Source of the DNA: Hymenobacter norwichensis DSM 15439
Lineage (GTDB): Bacteria > Bacteroidota > Bacteroidia > Cytophagales > Hymenobacteraceae
Length of the DNA stretch: 64,000 nt
Reading direction: 5' to 3'
Assembly (NCBI RefSeq): GCF_000420705.1
Contig: NZ_ATVL01000006.1
Location: forward strand, 310,001 to 374,000
The notes below the pieces were generated by a model. The model made no database searches, was not told the DNA's origin, and saw nothing but the letters and a program-made list of their open reading frames with translations. Position 1 is the stretch's first letter. Each line of letters starts with the position of its first letter. A program made the translations under genes and the position numbers. Positions 56,496 to 64,000 of this stretch are shown here, one piece after another.

Positions 56496-57723
56496 TCAAG
56501 GCAGATAAGTGTAATTAGAAGCCTTGTTACCATTGTAGTAGAAGTAGGTGTTCTCCATATATATTCGGCCGTTGAGCGTCAGCATCAGCCGGTCGCGCTT
56601 GATGCCGGCTTCCAGATAAGGCAGTGGAGTGCCGTAGAACCGGTCTAGGAAATACTGCTGTCTGCCAAGGGAAGACAGCCGGGAAGTCTGGGGCCAAAAT
56701 ACGTTCAGCTCGTACCGCCCCCCACTACCACCTGGTAGTCGGTGCCCACCGGCAGGAAACCACGCAGCCCAAACTGCAAATATGCCTGGGCACCCCGCCA
56801 AGCAAAGCTACCCGCTGCCGAGCTACTGCCCGAAAACTTCACCGGATTTATTCGGCCGAAAGTGGTGGCCAGCACTGCAGTATGACAGGCCAGCCGCCGT
56901 CCGGAGTTCACAATATCAAGGTACATGCCGCCTTGCAGATGGGGAAAGTTATCGGCACTCAGCCTATCGAGTGCTCCACGGGTCTTGTCAGCAGCCTTAA
57001 AACGCAAGGAATTATAACGGACCCCACCCAATACTCCAATTCGTACCGCTATAGTACCGCGCTGGGGCGTAGCCGACCGGATAACCTGTTCAGATTGTGC
57101 CTGTCCTGAGCACTGCTGATTATAAGTATGCACTAGGTGCTGAAGGGCCTCGGCAGTGAAAGGAGTGGTAGGTAAGAGGTTGACTAAGGCCTCACAATCA
57201 CCAAAATACACGAGGAGCTGGCTTTGGTAGTCGTTGGCATCAATGATGCTCCTCACCCCCATTAACTAGGCCTAGGTACCTCCGGCCGCTAAGCTCTAGG
57301 TGCGGCTGGCCGTGGCGCTGCACCCAGTAATGCTCTGTTCCCTCCAGGCTGGCTCCTTGCAAAGATGCCGGGCCCAGCACCAGCACATCGGCCAGCACCG
57401 AATCTGGCTTTTGCCGCCGCACATCCCCGTAGTTCAAGAAGCTGTAGCGGGTTTCGGCGTATCGGTCAACGGGCAGCAACTCATGGCGCATGAGCCGGCC
57501 AGAAGCCAAATACACGCTTTTTAGCTGCCGGGCTGGGTAGGGAGCTGGCCGAACCATGGGGCCTTCGGAACCGCACTACACTGGGCGGATCCTTCCAAAA
57601 AGCATTTTCCAGTTCTCCACGTAATGTGTCGCCAGAAGTCAGTACTAAGTAGCCAGGCTCAAAAGACTGGCTGCAAGCGGCCTGTGCCCATAAGCACAGC
57701 AAGCCAATAATTCCGTACCGCAT
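56496..57723 (-). pseudogene. Frameshifted outer-membrane/secreted protein gene
   Basis: Four overlapping minus-strand reading frames appear to be pieces of one ancestral gene of roughly 400 codons. The first (57723 to about 57540) carries a signal peptide and SFEPGYLVLTSGDTLRGEL. The second (to about 57255) has ARQLKSVYLASGRLMRHELL and HYWVQRHGQPHLELSGRRYLG. The third (to about 56720) has LVYFGDCEALVNLLPTTPF and a barrel-like section. The last ends TPLPYLEAGIKRDRLMLTLNGRIYME. Three frame changes (frames 0-2-1-2) are needed to join them, so it is very probably inactive unless sequencing errors explain them. The intact family looks like a Bacteroidota beta-barrel protein of unknown function. 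Confidence 0.75.
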
Positions 57724-57867
57724 ACGTGCGTGCTTGAACTCTTAACAAGTATAATCTTGATAATCTAATATTGCCCAAGTATAGGCAACCTCAACCGCTA
57801 AGTAAGATTTTCCAATATAGGAGGCAGGCAATTCTAACTGAAATGATTCACACTTTTATAAAACTCG

Positions 57868-57875
57868 TAGCTTTG
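57868..57875 (+). promoter_or_regulatory. -7 box TAGCTTTG upstream of metK
   Basis: TAGCTTTG matches TAnnTTTG, 65 nt before the metK start. No -33 TTG at standard distance. No S-box-like RNA is seen in the leader. Confidence 0.5.
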
Positions 57876-57939
57876 CGGTCCTGCCCAACGGCAGGGCGGG
57901 GGCTACCGGCCCCGTCAGCTGACCATTCAACTACTTCTG

Positions 57940-59202
57940 ATGCCGTACCTGTTCACTTCTGAATCTGTTTCAGAGGGCCACCCCGATAAAGTAGCCGACC
58001 AGATTTCTGATGCCATCCTCGACGAATATCTGCGTCAGGACCCCGCTTCGAAAGTCGCCTGTGAAACCCTCGTTACAACAGACTTCGCGCTGGTAGCTGG
58101 TGAAATCAAATCGAAGGCGCACGTAGATGCCGAGCCGATTATCCGCGACGTTATCCGTCGTATCGGCTACAATAAGCCCGAATACCTGTTCAATGCCGAT
58201 ACCTGCGAGGTGATGAACCGCCTGCACGAGCAGTCGCCCGACATCAACCAGGGAGTGGAGCGCGCCAAGGATGAGGAGCAGGGTGCCGGCGACCAAGGCA
58301 TGATGTTCGGCTATGCCACCAAGGAAACGGAAAACTACATGCCGCTGGCCCTGGACCTGTCGCACCGCTTGCTGCGCGAACTGTCTGCCATCCGCAATGA
58401 AGGCAAGGAAATGACCTACCTGCGGCCCGACGCTAAAAGCCAGGTAACCATCCGATACGCCGACGATAACACGCCTGAGGCCATCGAAACCATCGTGGTA
58501 AGTACCCAGCACGACGACTTCGATACCGACGAGGCCAAGATGCTGGCCGTTATTTCCGAAGACATCAAGAACATCCTGATTCCGCGGGTGAAGGCTCAGC
58601 TCAGCGCCGACGTGCAGGCTCTCTTCACCGCCGACATCATCCACCACATCAACCCCACTGGCAAGTTCGTAATCGGTGGCCCGCACGGTGATTCTGGCTT
58701 GACGGGTCGCAAAATCATTGTGGACACCTACGGTGGCAAGGGCGCCCACGGTGGTGGTGCTTTCTCCGGTAAAGACTCTTCGAAAGTAGACCGCTCGGCC
58801 GCATATGCCACCCGCCACATTGCCAAAAACCTGGTAGCCGCCGGCGTGGCCGACCAAGTGCTAGTGCAGGTAGCCTACGCTATTGGTGTAGCGCAGCCAG
58901 TAGGCGTGTTCGTTACTACCTACGGTACCACCAAAGCCACTGGCGCCAACGGCCAGAAACTCACCGACGGCCAGATTGCCGAGAAAGTGCAGCGGCTGTT
59001 CGATCTGCGCCCTTACGCTATTGTGCAGCGCTTGGGCTTGCGCAACCCTATCTTCGCTGAGTCGGCGGCATACGGCCACATGGGGCGCCAGCCCGGCAGC
59101 AAGCAGGTACAGAACCTCGATGGTACCATCCGCACCGTGGAAACCTTCACGTGGGAAAAGCTCGATTACGTTGATAAAATCAAGGCTGAATTCGGTTTGT
59201 AG
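57940..59202 (+). CDS. metK: S-adenosylmethionine synthase
   Basis: 420 aa. It makes SAM from methionine and ATP. Diagnostic sequences are SEGHPDKVADQISDAILDEYL near the start (His14, Asp16), GAGDQGMMFGYATKET (the methionine/ATP-binding hexapeptide region), and GGPHGDSGLTGRKIIVDTYGG with GGGAFSGKDSSKVDRSAAY, the P-loop-like segment and catalytic lysines. Length is a little above the usual ~390 aa, with an extra segment around TYLRPDAKSQVTIRYADDNTPEA. It lies far from the SAM-riboswitch locus at 13-15 kb and shows no riboswitch of its own. Convergent with hpf. Confidence 0.97.
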   Translation: MPYLFTSESVSEGHPDKVADQISDAILDEYLRQDPASKVACETLVTTDFALVAGEIKSKAHVDAEPIIRDVIRRIGYNKPEYLFNADTCEVMNRLHEQSPDINQGVERAKDEEQGAGDQGMMFGYATKETENYMPLALDLSHRLLRELSAIRNEGKEMTYLRPDAKSQVTIRYADDNTPEAIETIVVSTQHDDFDTDEAKMLAVISEDIKNILIPRVKAQLSADVQALFTADIIHHINPTGKFVIGGPHGDSGLTGRKIIVDTYGGKGAHGGGAFSGKDSSKVDRSAAYATRHIAKNLVAAGVADQVLVQVAYAIGVAQPVGVFVTTYGTTKATGANGQKLTDGQIAEKVQRLFDLRPYAIVQRLGLRNPIFAESAAYGHMGRQPGSKQVQNLDGTIRTVETFTWEKLDYVDKIKAEFGL

Positions 59203-59277
59203 TTCTGTTACTGTTAGCCATTAGCTGTCGGCTACTAATTTGCAGCCGCTTGAAGTTGGCAGTAACCCAACAGAAAA

Positions 59278-59315
59278 CAAAAAGCCCCATCTGACTTCTC
59301 AGATGGGGCTTTTTG
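59278..59315. terminator. Bidirectional terminator between metK and hpf
   Basis: AAAAAGCCCCATCTGA / TCAGATGGGGCTTTTT, a 16-bp perfect stem with a 4-nt loop, A-run before and T-run after. Flanked by imperfect inverted copies of a GCTAACAGC-type motif. Confidence 0.93.
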
Positions 59316-59351
59316 TTGAAAAAGCTAACAGCCAATGGCTAATAGCTATAA

Positions 59352-59651
59352 TTAATGGCTCATTATTTTCTCTTTATGCTTGGTAATCTGGCGTTTCAGG
59401 CTGTCAGCAGCGGCATCGGCGGCGGCTTCAAATGAAGCGGCATCTTCCTGCGAGAAAAGCGTAGCGCCCGGTACTAGGAGCTTAATTTCTACGGTTTTAT
59501 TGTCAATCCCATCTTTGTTGTTCAGCTTCAGAATCACTTCACCTTCTGTGACACGGTCATAGAAAGTTTCGAGCTTGTCGAGGCGCTTCTGGATGAAGTC
59601 GAGCAGTTTTTGGTCGGCGTCAAAATGAACCGAATGCATCTGTACTTTCAT
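59352..59651 (-). CDS. hpf: Short-form ribosome hibernation promoting factor (HPF/RaiA)
   Basis: 99 aa. The sigma-54 modulation / S30EA domain is complete: MKVQMHSVHFDADQKLLDFI, KLETFYDRVTEGEVILKLNN and DAAADSLKRQITKHKEKI. It binds the 30S decoding region and helps form or keep inactive ribosomes under slow growth. The long C-terminal dimerisation domain of long HPF is absent. It follows the Xer recombinase by 36 nt and is probably co-transcribed with it. The rpsU-xer-hpf order is common in Bacteroidota, where tRNA and tuf genes often come next; here metK follows instead. Confidence 0.93.
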   Translation of the reverse strand: MKVQMHSVHFDADQKLLDFIQKRLDKLETFYDRVTEGEVILKLNNKDGIDNKTVEIKLLVPGATLFSQEDAASFEAAADAAADSLKRQITKHKEKIMSH

Positions 59652-59687
59652 CAGGGGTAGGGGTTAAATTAGAAAAAGGAACACAAC

Positions 59688-60575
59688 TCAGGCCTTTGGA
59701 TGGGCCTGTTCAAAAACCGATTTCAACTTGTCGATTGACAAGTGAGTGTAAACCTGAGTAGCCGCCAAGTTGGCGTGGCCAAGCAAGTCTTTAATAGCGT
59801 TTAGGTCGGCGCCTTTGTTAAGCAGATGCGTGGCAAAGGAGTGGCGCAGAACGTGTGGGTGCTGTTGTGATGAGGCGGTGGTTATCTGGCTCAAATAGTG
59901 CTTCACGGTCCGATAAACCAACTTTTCATACATCGGCTCCCCCTTGTCTGTAACGAGGAGCGCCGCGCTGGTGTTGTCGATAGCACCTATTTCTCGCTTA
60001 CGAAAAGCTATATAGCGCTCTAGCACAGCTAGTAAACTTTGGTTGAGCGGTACCAGCCGTTGCTTGTTGCCTTTGCCGGTTACGCGCACCGTTTGCCCGT
60101 ATAAGTTCACGTCATCGGGCGCAATGCCAATCAGCTCGGAAAGGCGGATACCGGTACCATAAAGCAGTTCCAGTACCAGCTGGTCGCGGGCGCCCCCAAA
60201 CGTGTCCGGAAACTCGAACGAGTTCAGCAGGCTGTTCAGGCTTTCTTCCGGCACAAAGTCGGGTAGCTTCTTGGCCATTTTGGGGGCCTTAATGCGCAGC
60301 ATGGGGTTTCGGCTGATACGGCCTGTAGTTAGCAGAAACTTGAAGTAGGAGCGGAGGCAGGCAATCTTGCGGTTGACGGTGCGCGGGTCGAGGTCCTGCT
60401 GCATCAGCGTCACCACCCATGAGCGAATAAGGGTGTGGTCGGCTTCGGCGAGGTCCGTTAGCTCATACGTGGCTTGCAGATACGCAGCAAACTGACGCAA
60501 ATCCGTCTGGTAGGACAGGAGCGTGTGCGAACTATAGCGCCGCTCCGACCGGAGATAGTTGAAAAATAAATCCAT
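59688..60575 (-). CDS. Tyrosine recombinase, XerC/XerD family
   Basis: 295 aa. The N-terminal SAM-like core-binding domain (1-95) is followed by the catalytic domain with all residues in place: Arg144 (GTGIRLSEL), Lys168 (VTGKGNKQR), His241 and Arg244 (HPHVLRHSFATHLL), His267 (LLGHANL) and nucleophile Tyr276 (ATQVYTHLS). Size and the start MDLFFNYLRSERRYS agree with chromosomal Xer proteins that resolve chromosome dimers at dif, rather than with a phage integrase; whether it is XerC or XerD cannot be told here. A 12-bp inverted repeat pairs the start-codon region with sequence 30 bp upstream, hinting at self-regulation. Confidence 0.93.
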   Translation of the reverse strand: MDLFFNYLRSERRYSSHTLLSYQTDLRQFAAYLQATYELTDLAEADHTLIRSWVVTLMQQDLDPRTVNRKIACLRSYFKFLLTTGRISRNPMLRIKAPKMAKKLPDFVPEESLNSLLNSFEFPDTFGGARDQLVLELLYGTGIRLSELIGIAPDDVNLYGQTVRVTGKGNKQRLVPLNQSLLAVLERYIAFRKREIGAIDNTSAALLVTDKGEPMYEKLVYRTVKHYLSQITTASSQQHPHVLRHSFATHLLNKGADLNAIKDLLGHANLAATQVYTHLSIDKLKSVFEQAHPKA

Positions 60576-60621
60576 ACATCGGGTGCCAACCGCTGAGGCT
60601 GGACAACCAATGTATGGATTT
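60568..60621. promoter_or_regulatory. 12-bp inverted repeat spanning the Xer gene start codon
   Basis: AAATCCATACAT (60568-60579) and its perfect complement ATGTATGGATTT (60610-60621) are separated by 30 bp. The first arm contains the start codon (60575-60573) on the minus strand. If the upstream arm is transcribed, the start codon would be paired in a hairpin; otherwise it may be a protein-binding palindrome. Confidence 0.6.
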
Positions 60622-60655
60622 CAAGGCAGGAAAAAAATCGAAATACTCGGACGCG

Positions 60656-60696
60656 AAAAAACCGGCTGAAGTGCCCTAAAGCAACTTAGCCGGTTT
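60656..60696 (-). terminator. Intrinsic terminator of rpsU
   Basis: AAACCGGCT / AGCCGGTTT stem with a 20-nt loop followed by a T-run on the minus strand, between rpsU and the Xer gene. Confidence 0.85.
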
Positions 60697-60716
60697 AATT
60701 CGTAACGGGGCGAAGA

Positions 60717-60914
60717 CTACGCGTTGGCGTCGTTGCCGTAGGTCACCTGCTTGTAGATGGCCTTCTGCTTCTGCTTACGGTTGGTGATAGAAGGCTTCTG
60801 GAAGAACGTGCGACGACGCAGCTCTTTCAGAACGCCCGTGCGCTCAAACTTCTTTTTGAACCGCTTCAGCGCGCGGTCAACCGACTCGTTGTCTTTGATT
60901 TGTACGATGATCAT
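60717..60914 (-). CDS. rpsU: 30S ribosomal protein S21
   Basis: 65 aa, basic, with the S21 signature: [25 protein letters not shown] start, then [20 protein letters not shown] and a basic C-terminal tail. It is a small-subunit protein involved in mRNA selection at initiation; in Bacteroidota it is associated with the hidden anti-Shine-Dalgarno arrangement. The promoter box TATCTTTG lies 38 nt upstream of the start. Confidence 0.96.
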   Translation of the reverse strand: MIIVQIKDNESVDRALKRFKKKFERTGVLKELRRRTFFQKPSITNRKQKQKAIYKQVTYGNDANA

Positions 60915-60951
60915 ATGTTCAGGGGAGTTGAAATTCAGCTTTGAAGGGCCG

Positions 60952-60959
60952 CAAAGATA
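60952..60959 (-). promoter_or_regulatory. -7 box TATCTTTG upstream of rpsU
   Basis: On the minus strand TATCTTTG lies 38 nt upstream of the rpsU ATG, an exact TAnnTTTG match. Confidence 0.55.
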
Positions 60960-60989
60960 ATGATGGATTTCACAGATTAAAAACGCATT

Positions 60990-61036
60990 ACGCAGATTTC
61001 AAAGTTAAAGGCTATTTAAATCTTCAGAATCTGCGT
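60990..61036. repeat. Inverted repeat ACGCAGATT / AATCTGCGT downstream of the acyl-CoA dehydrogenase gene
   Basis: 9-bp arms at 60990-60998 and 61028-61036, in an AT-rich stretch that also holds TTTCACAGATT. It resembles degenerate AATCTGCG/ATCTGTG intergenic repeats of Bacteroidota, and may act as a terminator for the upstream minus-strand gene. Confidence 0.35.
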
Positions 61037-61059
61037 GAAAACCGTCTAATCCAAGATTG

Positions 61060-62199
61060 TTATTTCAGCAATGTGCGGGCAATAACCAATTTCTGAATCT
61101 CGGAAGTGCCCTCACCGATGGTGCAAAGCTTGGCGTCTCGGTAATATTTTTCGGCTGGATAATCTTTGGTATAGCCATAGCCACCAAAAATCTGCACGCC
61201 CTCGTTGGCCGTCCGCACCGCCACTTCCGACGCGTACAGCTTAGCCATTGCCGATTCCTGATTCACGTTCAAGCCTCGGTCTTTCATGTCGGCCGCCCGG
61301 TACGTAAGCAGCGAAGCCGCCTCTATTTCAGTAGCCATATCGGCTAGTTTGAACCCGATACCTTGGAAGTTGCTGATGGGCTGGTTGAATTGCTGCCGCT
61401 CTTTCGAGTATTGCAAGGCTGCTTCGTAAGCGCCTTGTGCAATGCCCAAACTCAGCGCCGCAATGCTGATCCGGCCGCCATCCAGCACCTTCAACGACTG
61501 TACGAACCCGTCGCCCACTTTACCAATTACGTTTTCCTTGGGTACGCGGCAATCGGTGAAAATCATTTCGGTGGTTTCCGAGGCGCGCATACCTAGTTTG
61601 TCTTCCTTACGGCCCGCCGCAAACCCAGGGGTGCCGCGCTCCACAATAAAGGCCGTCATGCCGTGCGAGTCACCAACTTCACCGGTGCGGGCGATAACTA
61701 CGGCCACATTACCGGACTTGCCGTGGGTGATAAAGTTCTTGGCGCCATTTAGCACGTAATGGTCGCCATCGGCAACAGCTACGGTACGCATGTTGCCGGC
61801 GTCGGAACCCGTGTTGGGCTCAGTGAGGCCCCAAGCGCCAATCCACTCGCCGGAAGCCAGCTTGGGCAGGTACTTGCTTTTCTGCTCTTCGGAAGCGTGT
61901 TGCAGGATGTGGCCAGTGCAGAGGGAGTTATGAGCAGCCATGCTCAGCCCGATGCTGCCATCGATTTTCGACAGTTCCACAATGGCCGTTACATATTCTG
62001 TGTAGCCGAAGCCGGAGCCACCGTATTCTTGCGGCACCAGTACGCCCATCAGGCCTAGTTCGCCTAACTTATGAAATACATCAATCGGAAATTCCTGTGA
62101 CTCGTCCCACTTCATCATGTGGGGTTTAATATGCTGCGCACCGAAGTCACGCACCATCTGGGCAATCATTGTCTGGTTTTCAGTGGCGACCAGTTCCAT
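61060..62199 (-). CDS. Acyl-CoA dehydrogenase
   Basis: 379 aa from the ATG at 62199 ([16 protein letters not shown]); a TTG two codons upstream is less likely. FAD-binding and substrate motifs: [52 protein letters not shown], and the C-terminal [14 protein letters not shown] with the probable catalytic Glu363. It introduces the alpha-beta double bond of acyl-CoA and passes electrons to ETF. Substrate length cannot be decided; the sequence resembles short-chain and branched-chain types. It is monocistronic in this window. Confidence 0.95.
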   Translation of the reverse strand: MELVATENQTMIAQMVRDFGAQHIKPHMMKWDESQEFPIDVFHKLGELGLMGVLVPQEYGGSGFGYTEYVTAIVELSKIDGSIGLSMAAHNSLCTGHILQHASEEQKSKYLPKLASGEWIGAWGLTEPNTGSDAGNMRTVAVADGDHYVLNGAKNFITHGKSGNVAVVIARTGEVGDSHGMTAFIVERGTPGFAAGRKEDKLGMRASETTEMIFTDCRVPKENVIGKVGDGFVQSLKVLDGGRISIAALSLGIAQGAYEAALQYSKERQQFNQPISNFQGIGFKLADMATEIEAASLLTYRAADMKDRGLNVNQESAMAKLYASEVAVRTANEGVQIFGGYGYTKDYPAEKYYRDAKLCTIGEGTSEIQKLVIARTLLK

Positions 62200-62345
62200 G
62201 GGCAAAAGAGGTAAGAGAGTGGGATTTAGGGTAGTAACTGTTCAGGAGCAGCTTTGGGTTCGTGAAAGTACGATTTTGCTCCGGCTCCGGCCAAGTATAG
62301 GATTCCGGCTAGGACCGCCAATTTTGAAAGGCGGCGCCAATTAGG

Positions 62346-62353
62346 TTACTTTG
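62346..62353 (+). promoter_or_regulatory. Candidate -7 box TTACTTTG upstream of the polysaccharide export gene
   Basis: TTACTTTG differs from TAnnTTTG at one position and lies 93 nt before the ATG at 62446; it may be the promoter of the exopolysaccharide locus. An inverted repeat CCGCC-N10-GGCGG lies just upstream. Confidence 0.35.
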
Positions 62354-62445
62354 AAGGTTTTTAGGAGTTTTTACCCCACCCGGACGCTGCCCCGCCAGGG
62401 CGCGTCCTTTCACTTTTCCGGCTTCCCTGGGTTGCCTCCGTCTGC

Positions 62446-63366
62446 ATGCGACAATCCGCCTTCTATTCTATTTCCCGCCTCCTGTCCTTATGCGTGCCGA
62501 TTCTGCTGCTGCTTTCAGCCTGCGGAACTACGCGTGTGTACAATCAGCGCACCATGTTCCGCCTCAGCGACGGTAAAGGGCTGGATACAATGAAGCTACG
62601 CGGCGTAGTAAATCGGGTGAATCGGAACTATATCATTCAGCCCAACGATTTACTGGCGGTGCGGGTGTATACCAATAACGGCGAGCGAATCATCGACCCT
62701 AATGGTGAACTGCAATTTGGAGCGCCAGCAGGTATGCTCCCAACGGGCACCAACGGCAGCCGTACGCTGGCTACCAACGCCGGGCAAGCCGCATCGCCCT
62801 CCGGCGACTCGGAGTTTACAGTGCAGACAGATGGTACCGTGCGCCTACCACTTATCAACCAAATCAAAATAACCGGCTACACTCTCTTGCAGGCTGATAG
62901 TGTGCTAAAAGTGCGTTATGAAGAGTTCTATAAAGGAGTATTTGTGGTAACCCGTGTAACCAACAGCCGAGTGGTGGTATTGGGCTCACCGGGCGGTAAA
63001 ATTATTCCGCTCGTAAACGACAATATGAACCTGATTGAAGTGCTGGCTGCTGCTGGCGGTATTGATGGTGGAGGTAGTGGAAATAACGCTGGTGGTGGTT
63101 CGCTGTATCGTTCTGGAGGTAGGGCTTCTAATATCCGAATCATCCGCGGCGACCTGAAGAACCCTCAGGTAGAGCAGGTGGATTTAACTACTATTAACGG
63201 GATGCGTCGTGCTAATTTGCAGGTAGAGCCCAATGATATTATTTACGTAGAACCTGTTCGTCGCCCTGTTTCTGATGCTTTGGTTGATGCTAGCCCAGTA
63301 ATAACACTGTTCAGTGCAGTGGTTGGTACTTTGCTGGCTATTGTTAGTATCTCCAGAACTCTCTAG
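62446..63366 (+). CDS. Polysaccharide export outer-membrane lipoprotein (Wza-like)
   Basis: 306 aa. The lipoprotein signal peptide ends LLLSACGTT with Cys26. The Poly_export domain starts near residue 63 (NYIIQPNDLLAVRVYTNNGERI) and continues after an insert with FTVQTDGTVRLPLINQIKITGYTLLQADSVL; an SLBB domain follows (VVLGSPGGKIIPLVNDNMNLIEVLAAAGGIDG). The C-terminal hydrophobic helix (VITLFSAVVGTLLAIVSIS) matches the membrane-spanning segment of Wza-type channels in Bacteroidota. It exports capsular or extracellular polysaccharide across the outer membrane, together with the next gene. Confidence 0.93.
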   Translation: MRQSAFYSISRLLSLCVPILLLLSACGTTRVYNQRTMFRLSDGKGLDTMKLRGVVNRVNRNYIIQPNDLLAVRVYTNNGERIIDPNGELQFGAPAGMLPTGTNGSRTLATNAGQAASPSGDSEFTVQTDGTVRLPLINQIKITGYTLLQADSVLKVRYEEFYKGVFVVTRVTNSRVVVLGSPGGKIIPLVNDNMNLIEVLAAAGGIDGGGSGNNAGGGSLYRSGGRASNIRIIRGDLKNPQVEQVDLTTINGMRRANLQVEPNDIIYVEPVRRPVSDALVDASPVITLFSAVVGTLLAIVSISRTL

Positions 63367-63418
63367 TAAACGGCTATCCGTAATTTAGCTGTTTGTGCTA
63401 AACTTCTTATTCATTTAG

Positions 63419-64000
63419 ATGGCCGTTAACGAAAACGCCGAACTGGAAGAACTGATCCGCAATGCCACCGGTGGGGTGCCAAATGCCCCTGTTGCGGAAG
63501 CAGAGCCTACCGATGAGGGGGATAGCCTCGACCTTGACACACTGTTGTTAGTGGCACGGCGCAGCTTGCTGTGGCTATTACTGCTTATCGGGTTGGGTCT
63601 TACTGGTTCTTGGCTGTTTCTGCGCTATACTAAACCTGTCTACCAGTCATCGTCTCTGTTGAAGATTGACGAAAAGACTGAAGCTGGCGCACTAGGTCTA
63701 GGTGGCGCACTCGGATCTGCTGATAACCAACATAGTATCAACAAACTGTCAGGAGAAGTCGAGCTAATCAAATCAAACATTATTTATCGTCGGCTACGCG
63801 ACTCACTGGACCTTAACGTAAACTACTATGCTGAGGGCACAGTATTGGAATCAGAACTGTATGGCTTATCGCCATTCGAAGTTGAATACAGCGGCGGTAT
63901 TGTATACAATACCAAGTTCAATCTAAAATTCGTAAGCCCTCAGAAGTTTCAAATCAGCTACTTGTTAGGTGGGCAAGAGCAAAGTAGCACTCAGGTTGTT
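63419..64000 (+). CDS. Wzz/Wzc-like chain-length determinant (tyrosine kinase) protein, 3' end outside window
   Basis: 194 codons are open from the ATG at 63419 to the window edge; the C-terminus is missing. The acidic N-terminus (ENAELEELIRNATGG) is followed by a transmembrane helix (LLWLLLLIGLGLTGSWLFL) and the Wzz domain (YTKPVYQSSSLLKIDEKTE, INKLSGEVELIKSNIIYRRLRDSLDL). It starts 52 nt after the Wza-like gene, as expected for an inner-membrane copolymerase working with the export channel. Whether it carries the C-terminal BY-kinase domain cannot be seen. Confidence 0.88.
   Translation, partial: MAVNENAELEELIRNATGGVPNAPVAEAEPTDEGDSLDLDTLLLVARRSLLWLLLLIGLGLTGSWLFLRYTKPVYQSSSLLKIDEKTEAGALGLGGALGSADNQHSINKLSGEVELIKSNIIYRRLRDSLDLNVNYYAEGTVLESELYGLSPFEVEYSGGIVYNTKFNLKFVSPQKFQISYLLGGQEQSSTQVV

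Noticed and set aside
59688..60575. Integrase of a mobile element
   Set aside because: Size, start and the rpsU/hpf context fit chromosomal Xer; no attachment sites or cargo island are seen next to it.

Overview
The window looks like chromosomal DNA of a Bacteroidota of the Hymenobacter type. The evidence is several proteins with type IX secretion (T9SS) C-terminal sorting domains (type A and type B), Bacteroidota-type promoters with a TAnnTTTG -7 box, few recognisable Shine-Dalgarno sequences, Bacteroidota families such as DUF1800/DUF1501 and secreted multi-TonB_C proteins, and a fairly GC-rich base composition. No tRNA, rRNA, CRISPR array, prophage or insertion sequence was seen.

Layout. 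1-1782: 5' part of a secreted SBBP-type repeat protein, running off the left edge. 2.1-6.2 kb: membrane-anchored EEP-fold phosphodiesterase, cysS and an M28 lipoprotein. 6.4-8.1 kb: a small island with a TssD/Hcp-like domain fused to a papain/C39-like cysteine-peptidase domain (a candidate 'evolved Hcp' type VI effector), followed by a candidate immunity gene. 8.1-10.4 kb: LD-carboxypeptidase and a T9SS-exported esterase. 10.5-15.1 kb: a minus-strand methionine locus (metY, metX, hom) headed by a SAM-I riboswitch and a 52-codon ORF ending in a cysteine-rich tail. 15.4-22.7 kb: LysM protein, lipoprotein, flippase-like membrane protein, dxs, YceI protein, SRPBCC membrane protein and alpha/beta hydrolase. 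22.7-26.3 kb: two tandem secreted triple-TonB_C proteins and asd. 26.4-32.6 kb: lamin-tail T9SS-type protein, DUF1800, DUF1501 and a small membrane protein. 32.7-37.6 kb: a metal-uptake locus (outer-membrane protein, TonB-dependent receptor, Nramp transporter) whose two promoters carry matching DtxR/MntR-like palindromes. 37.8-56.3 kb: mostly very large secreted repeat proteins, with an HD-domain protein and an S9 peptidase between them. 56.5-57.7 kb: a frameshifted pseudogene. 57.9-62.2 kb: metK, hpf, a Xer recombinase, rpsU and an acyl-CoA dehydrogenase. 62.4 kb to the right edge: the start of an exopolysaccharide export locus (Wza-like lipoprotein, then a truncated Wzz/Wzc-like protein).

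How the genes work together. asd, hom, metX, metY and metK give most of the route from aspartyl phosphate to S-adenosylmethionine; the SAM-I riboswitch upstream of metY closes the feedback loop. The receptor and Nramp genes look like one metal-responsive regulon. A dispersed 93-99 bp palindromic element occurs three times, each copy ending 15-28 nt before a start codon, and its two arms vary together between copies.

The main candidates for undescribed biology are the TssD-cysteine peptidase/immunity pair, the riboswitch plus Cys-rich leader ORF, and the covarying palindromic element placed at ribosome entry regions. All functions are inferred from reading the sequence; no database search was possible.
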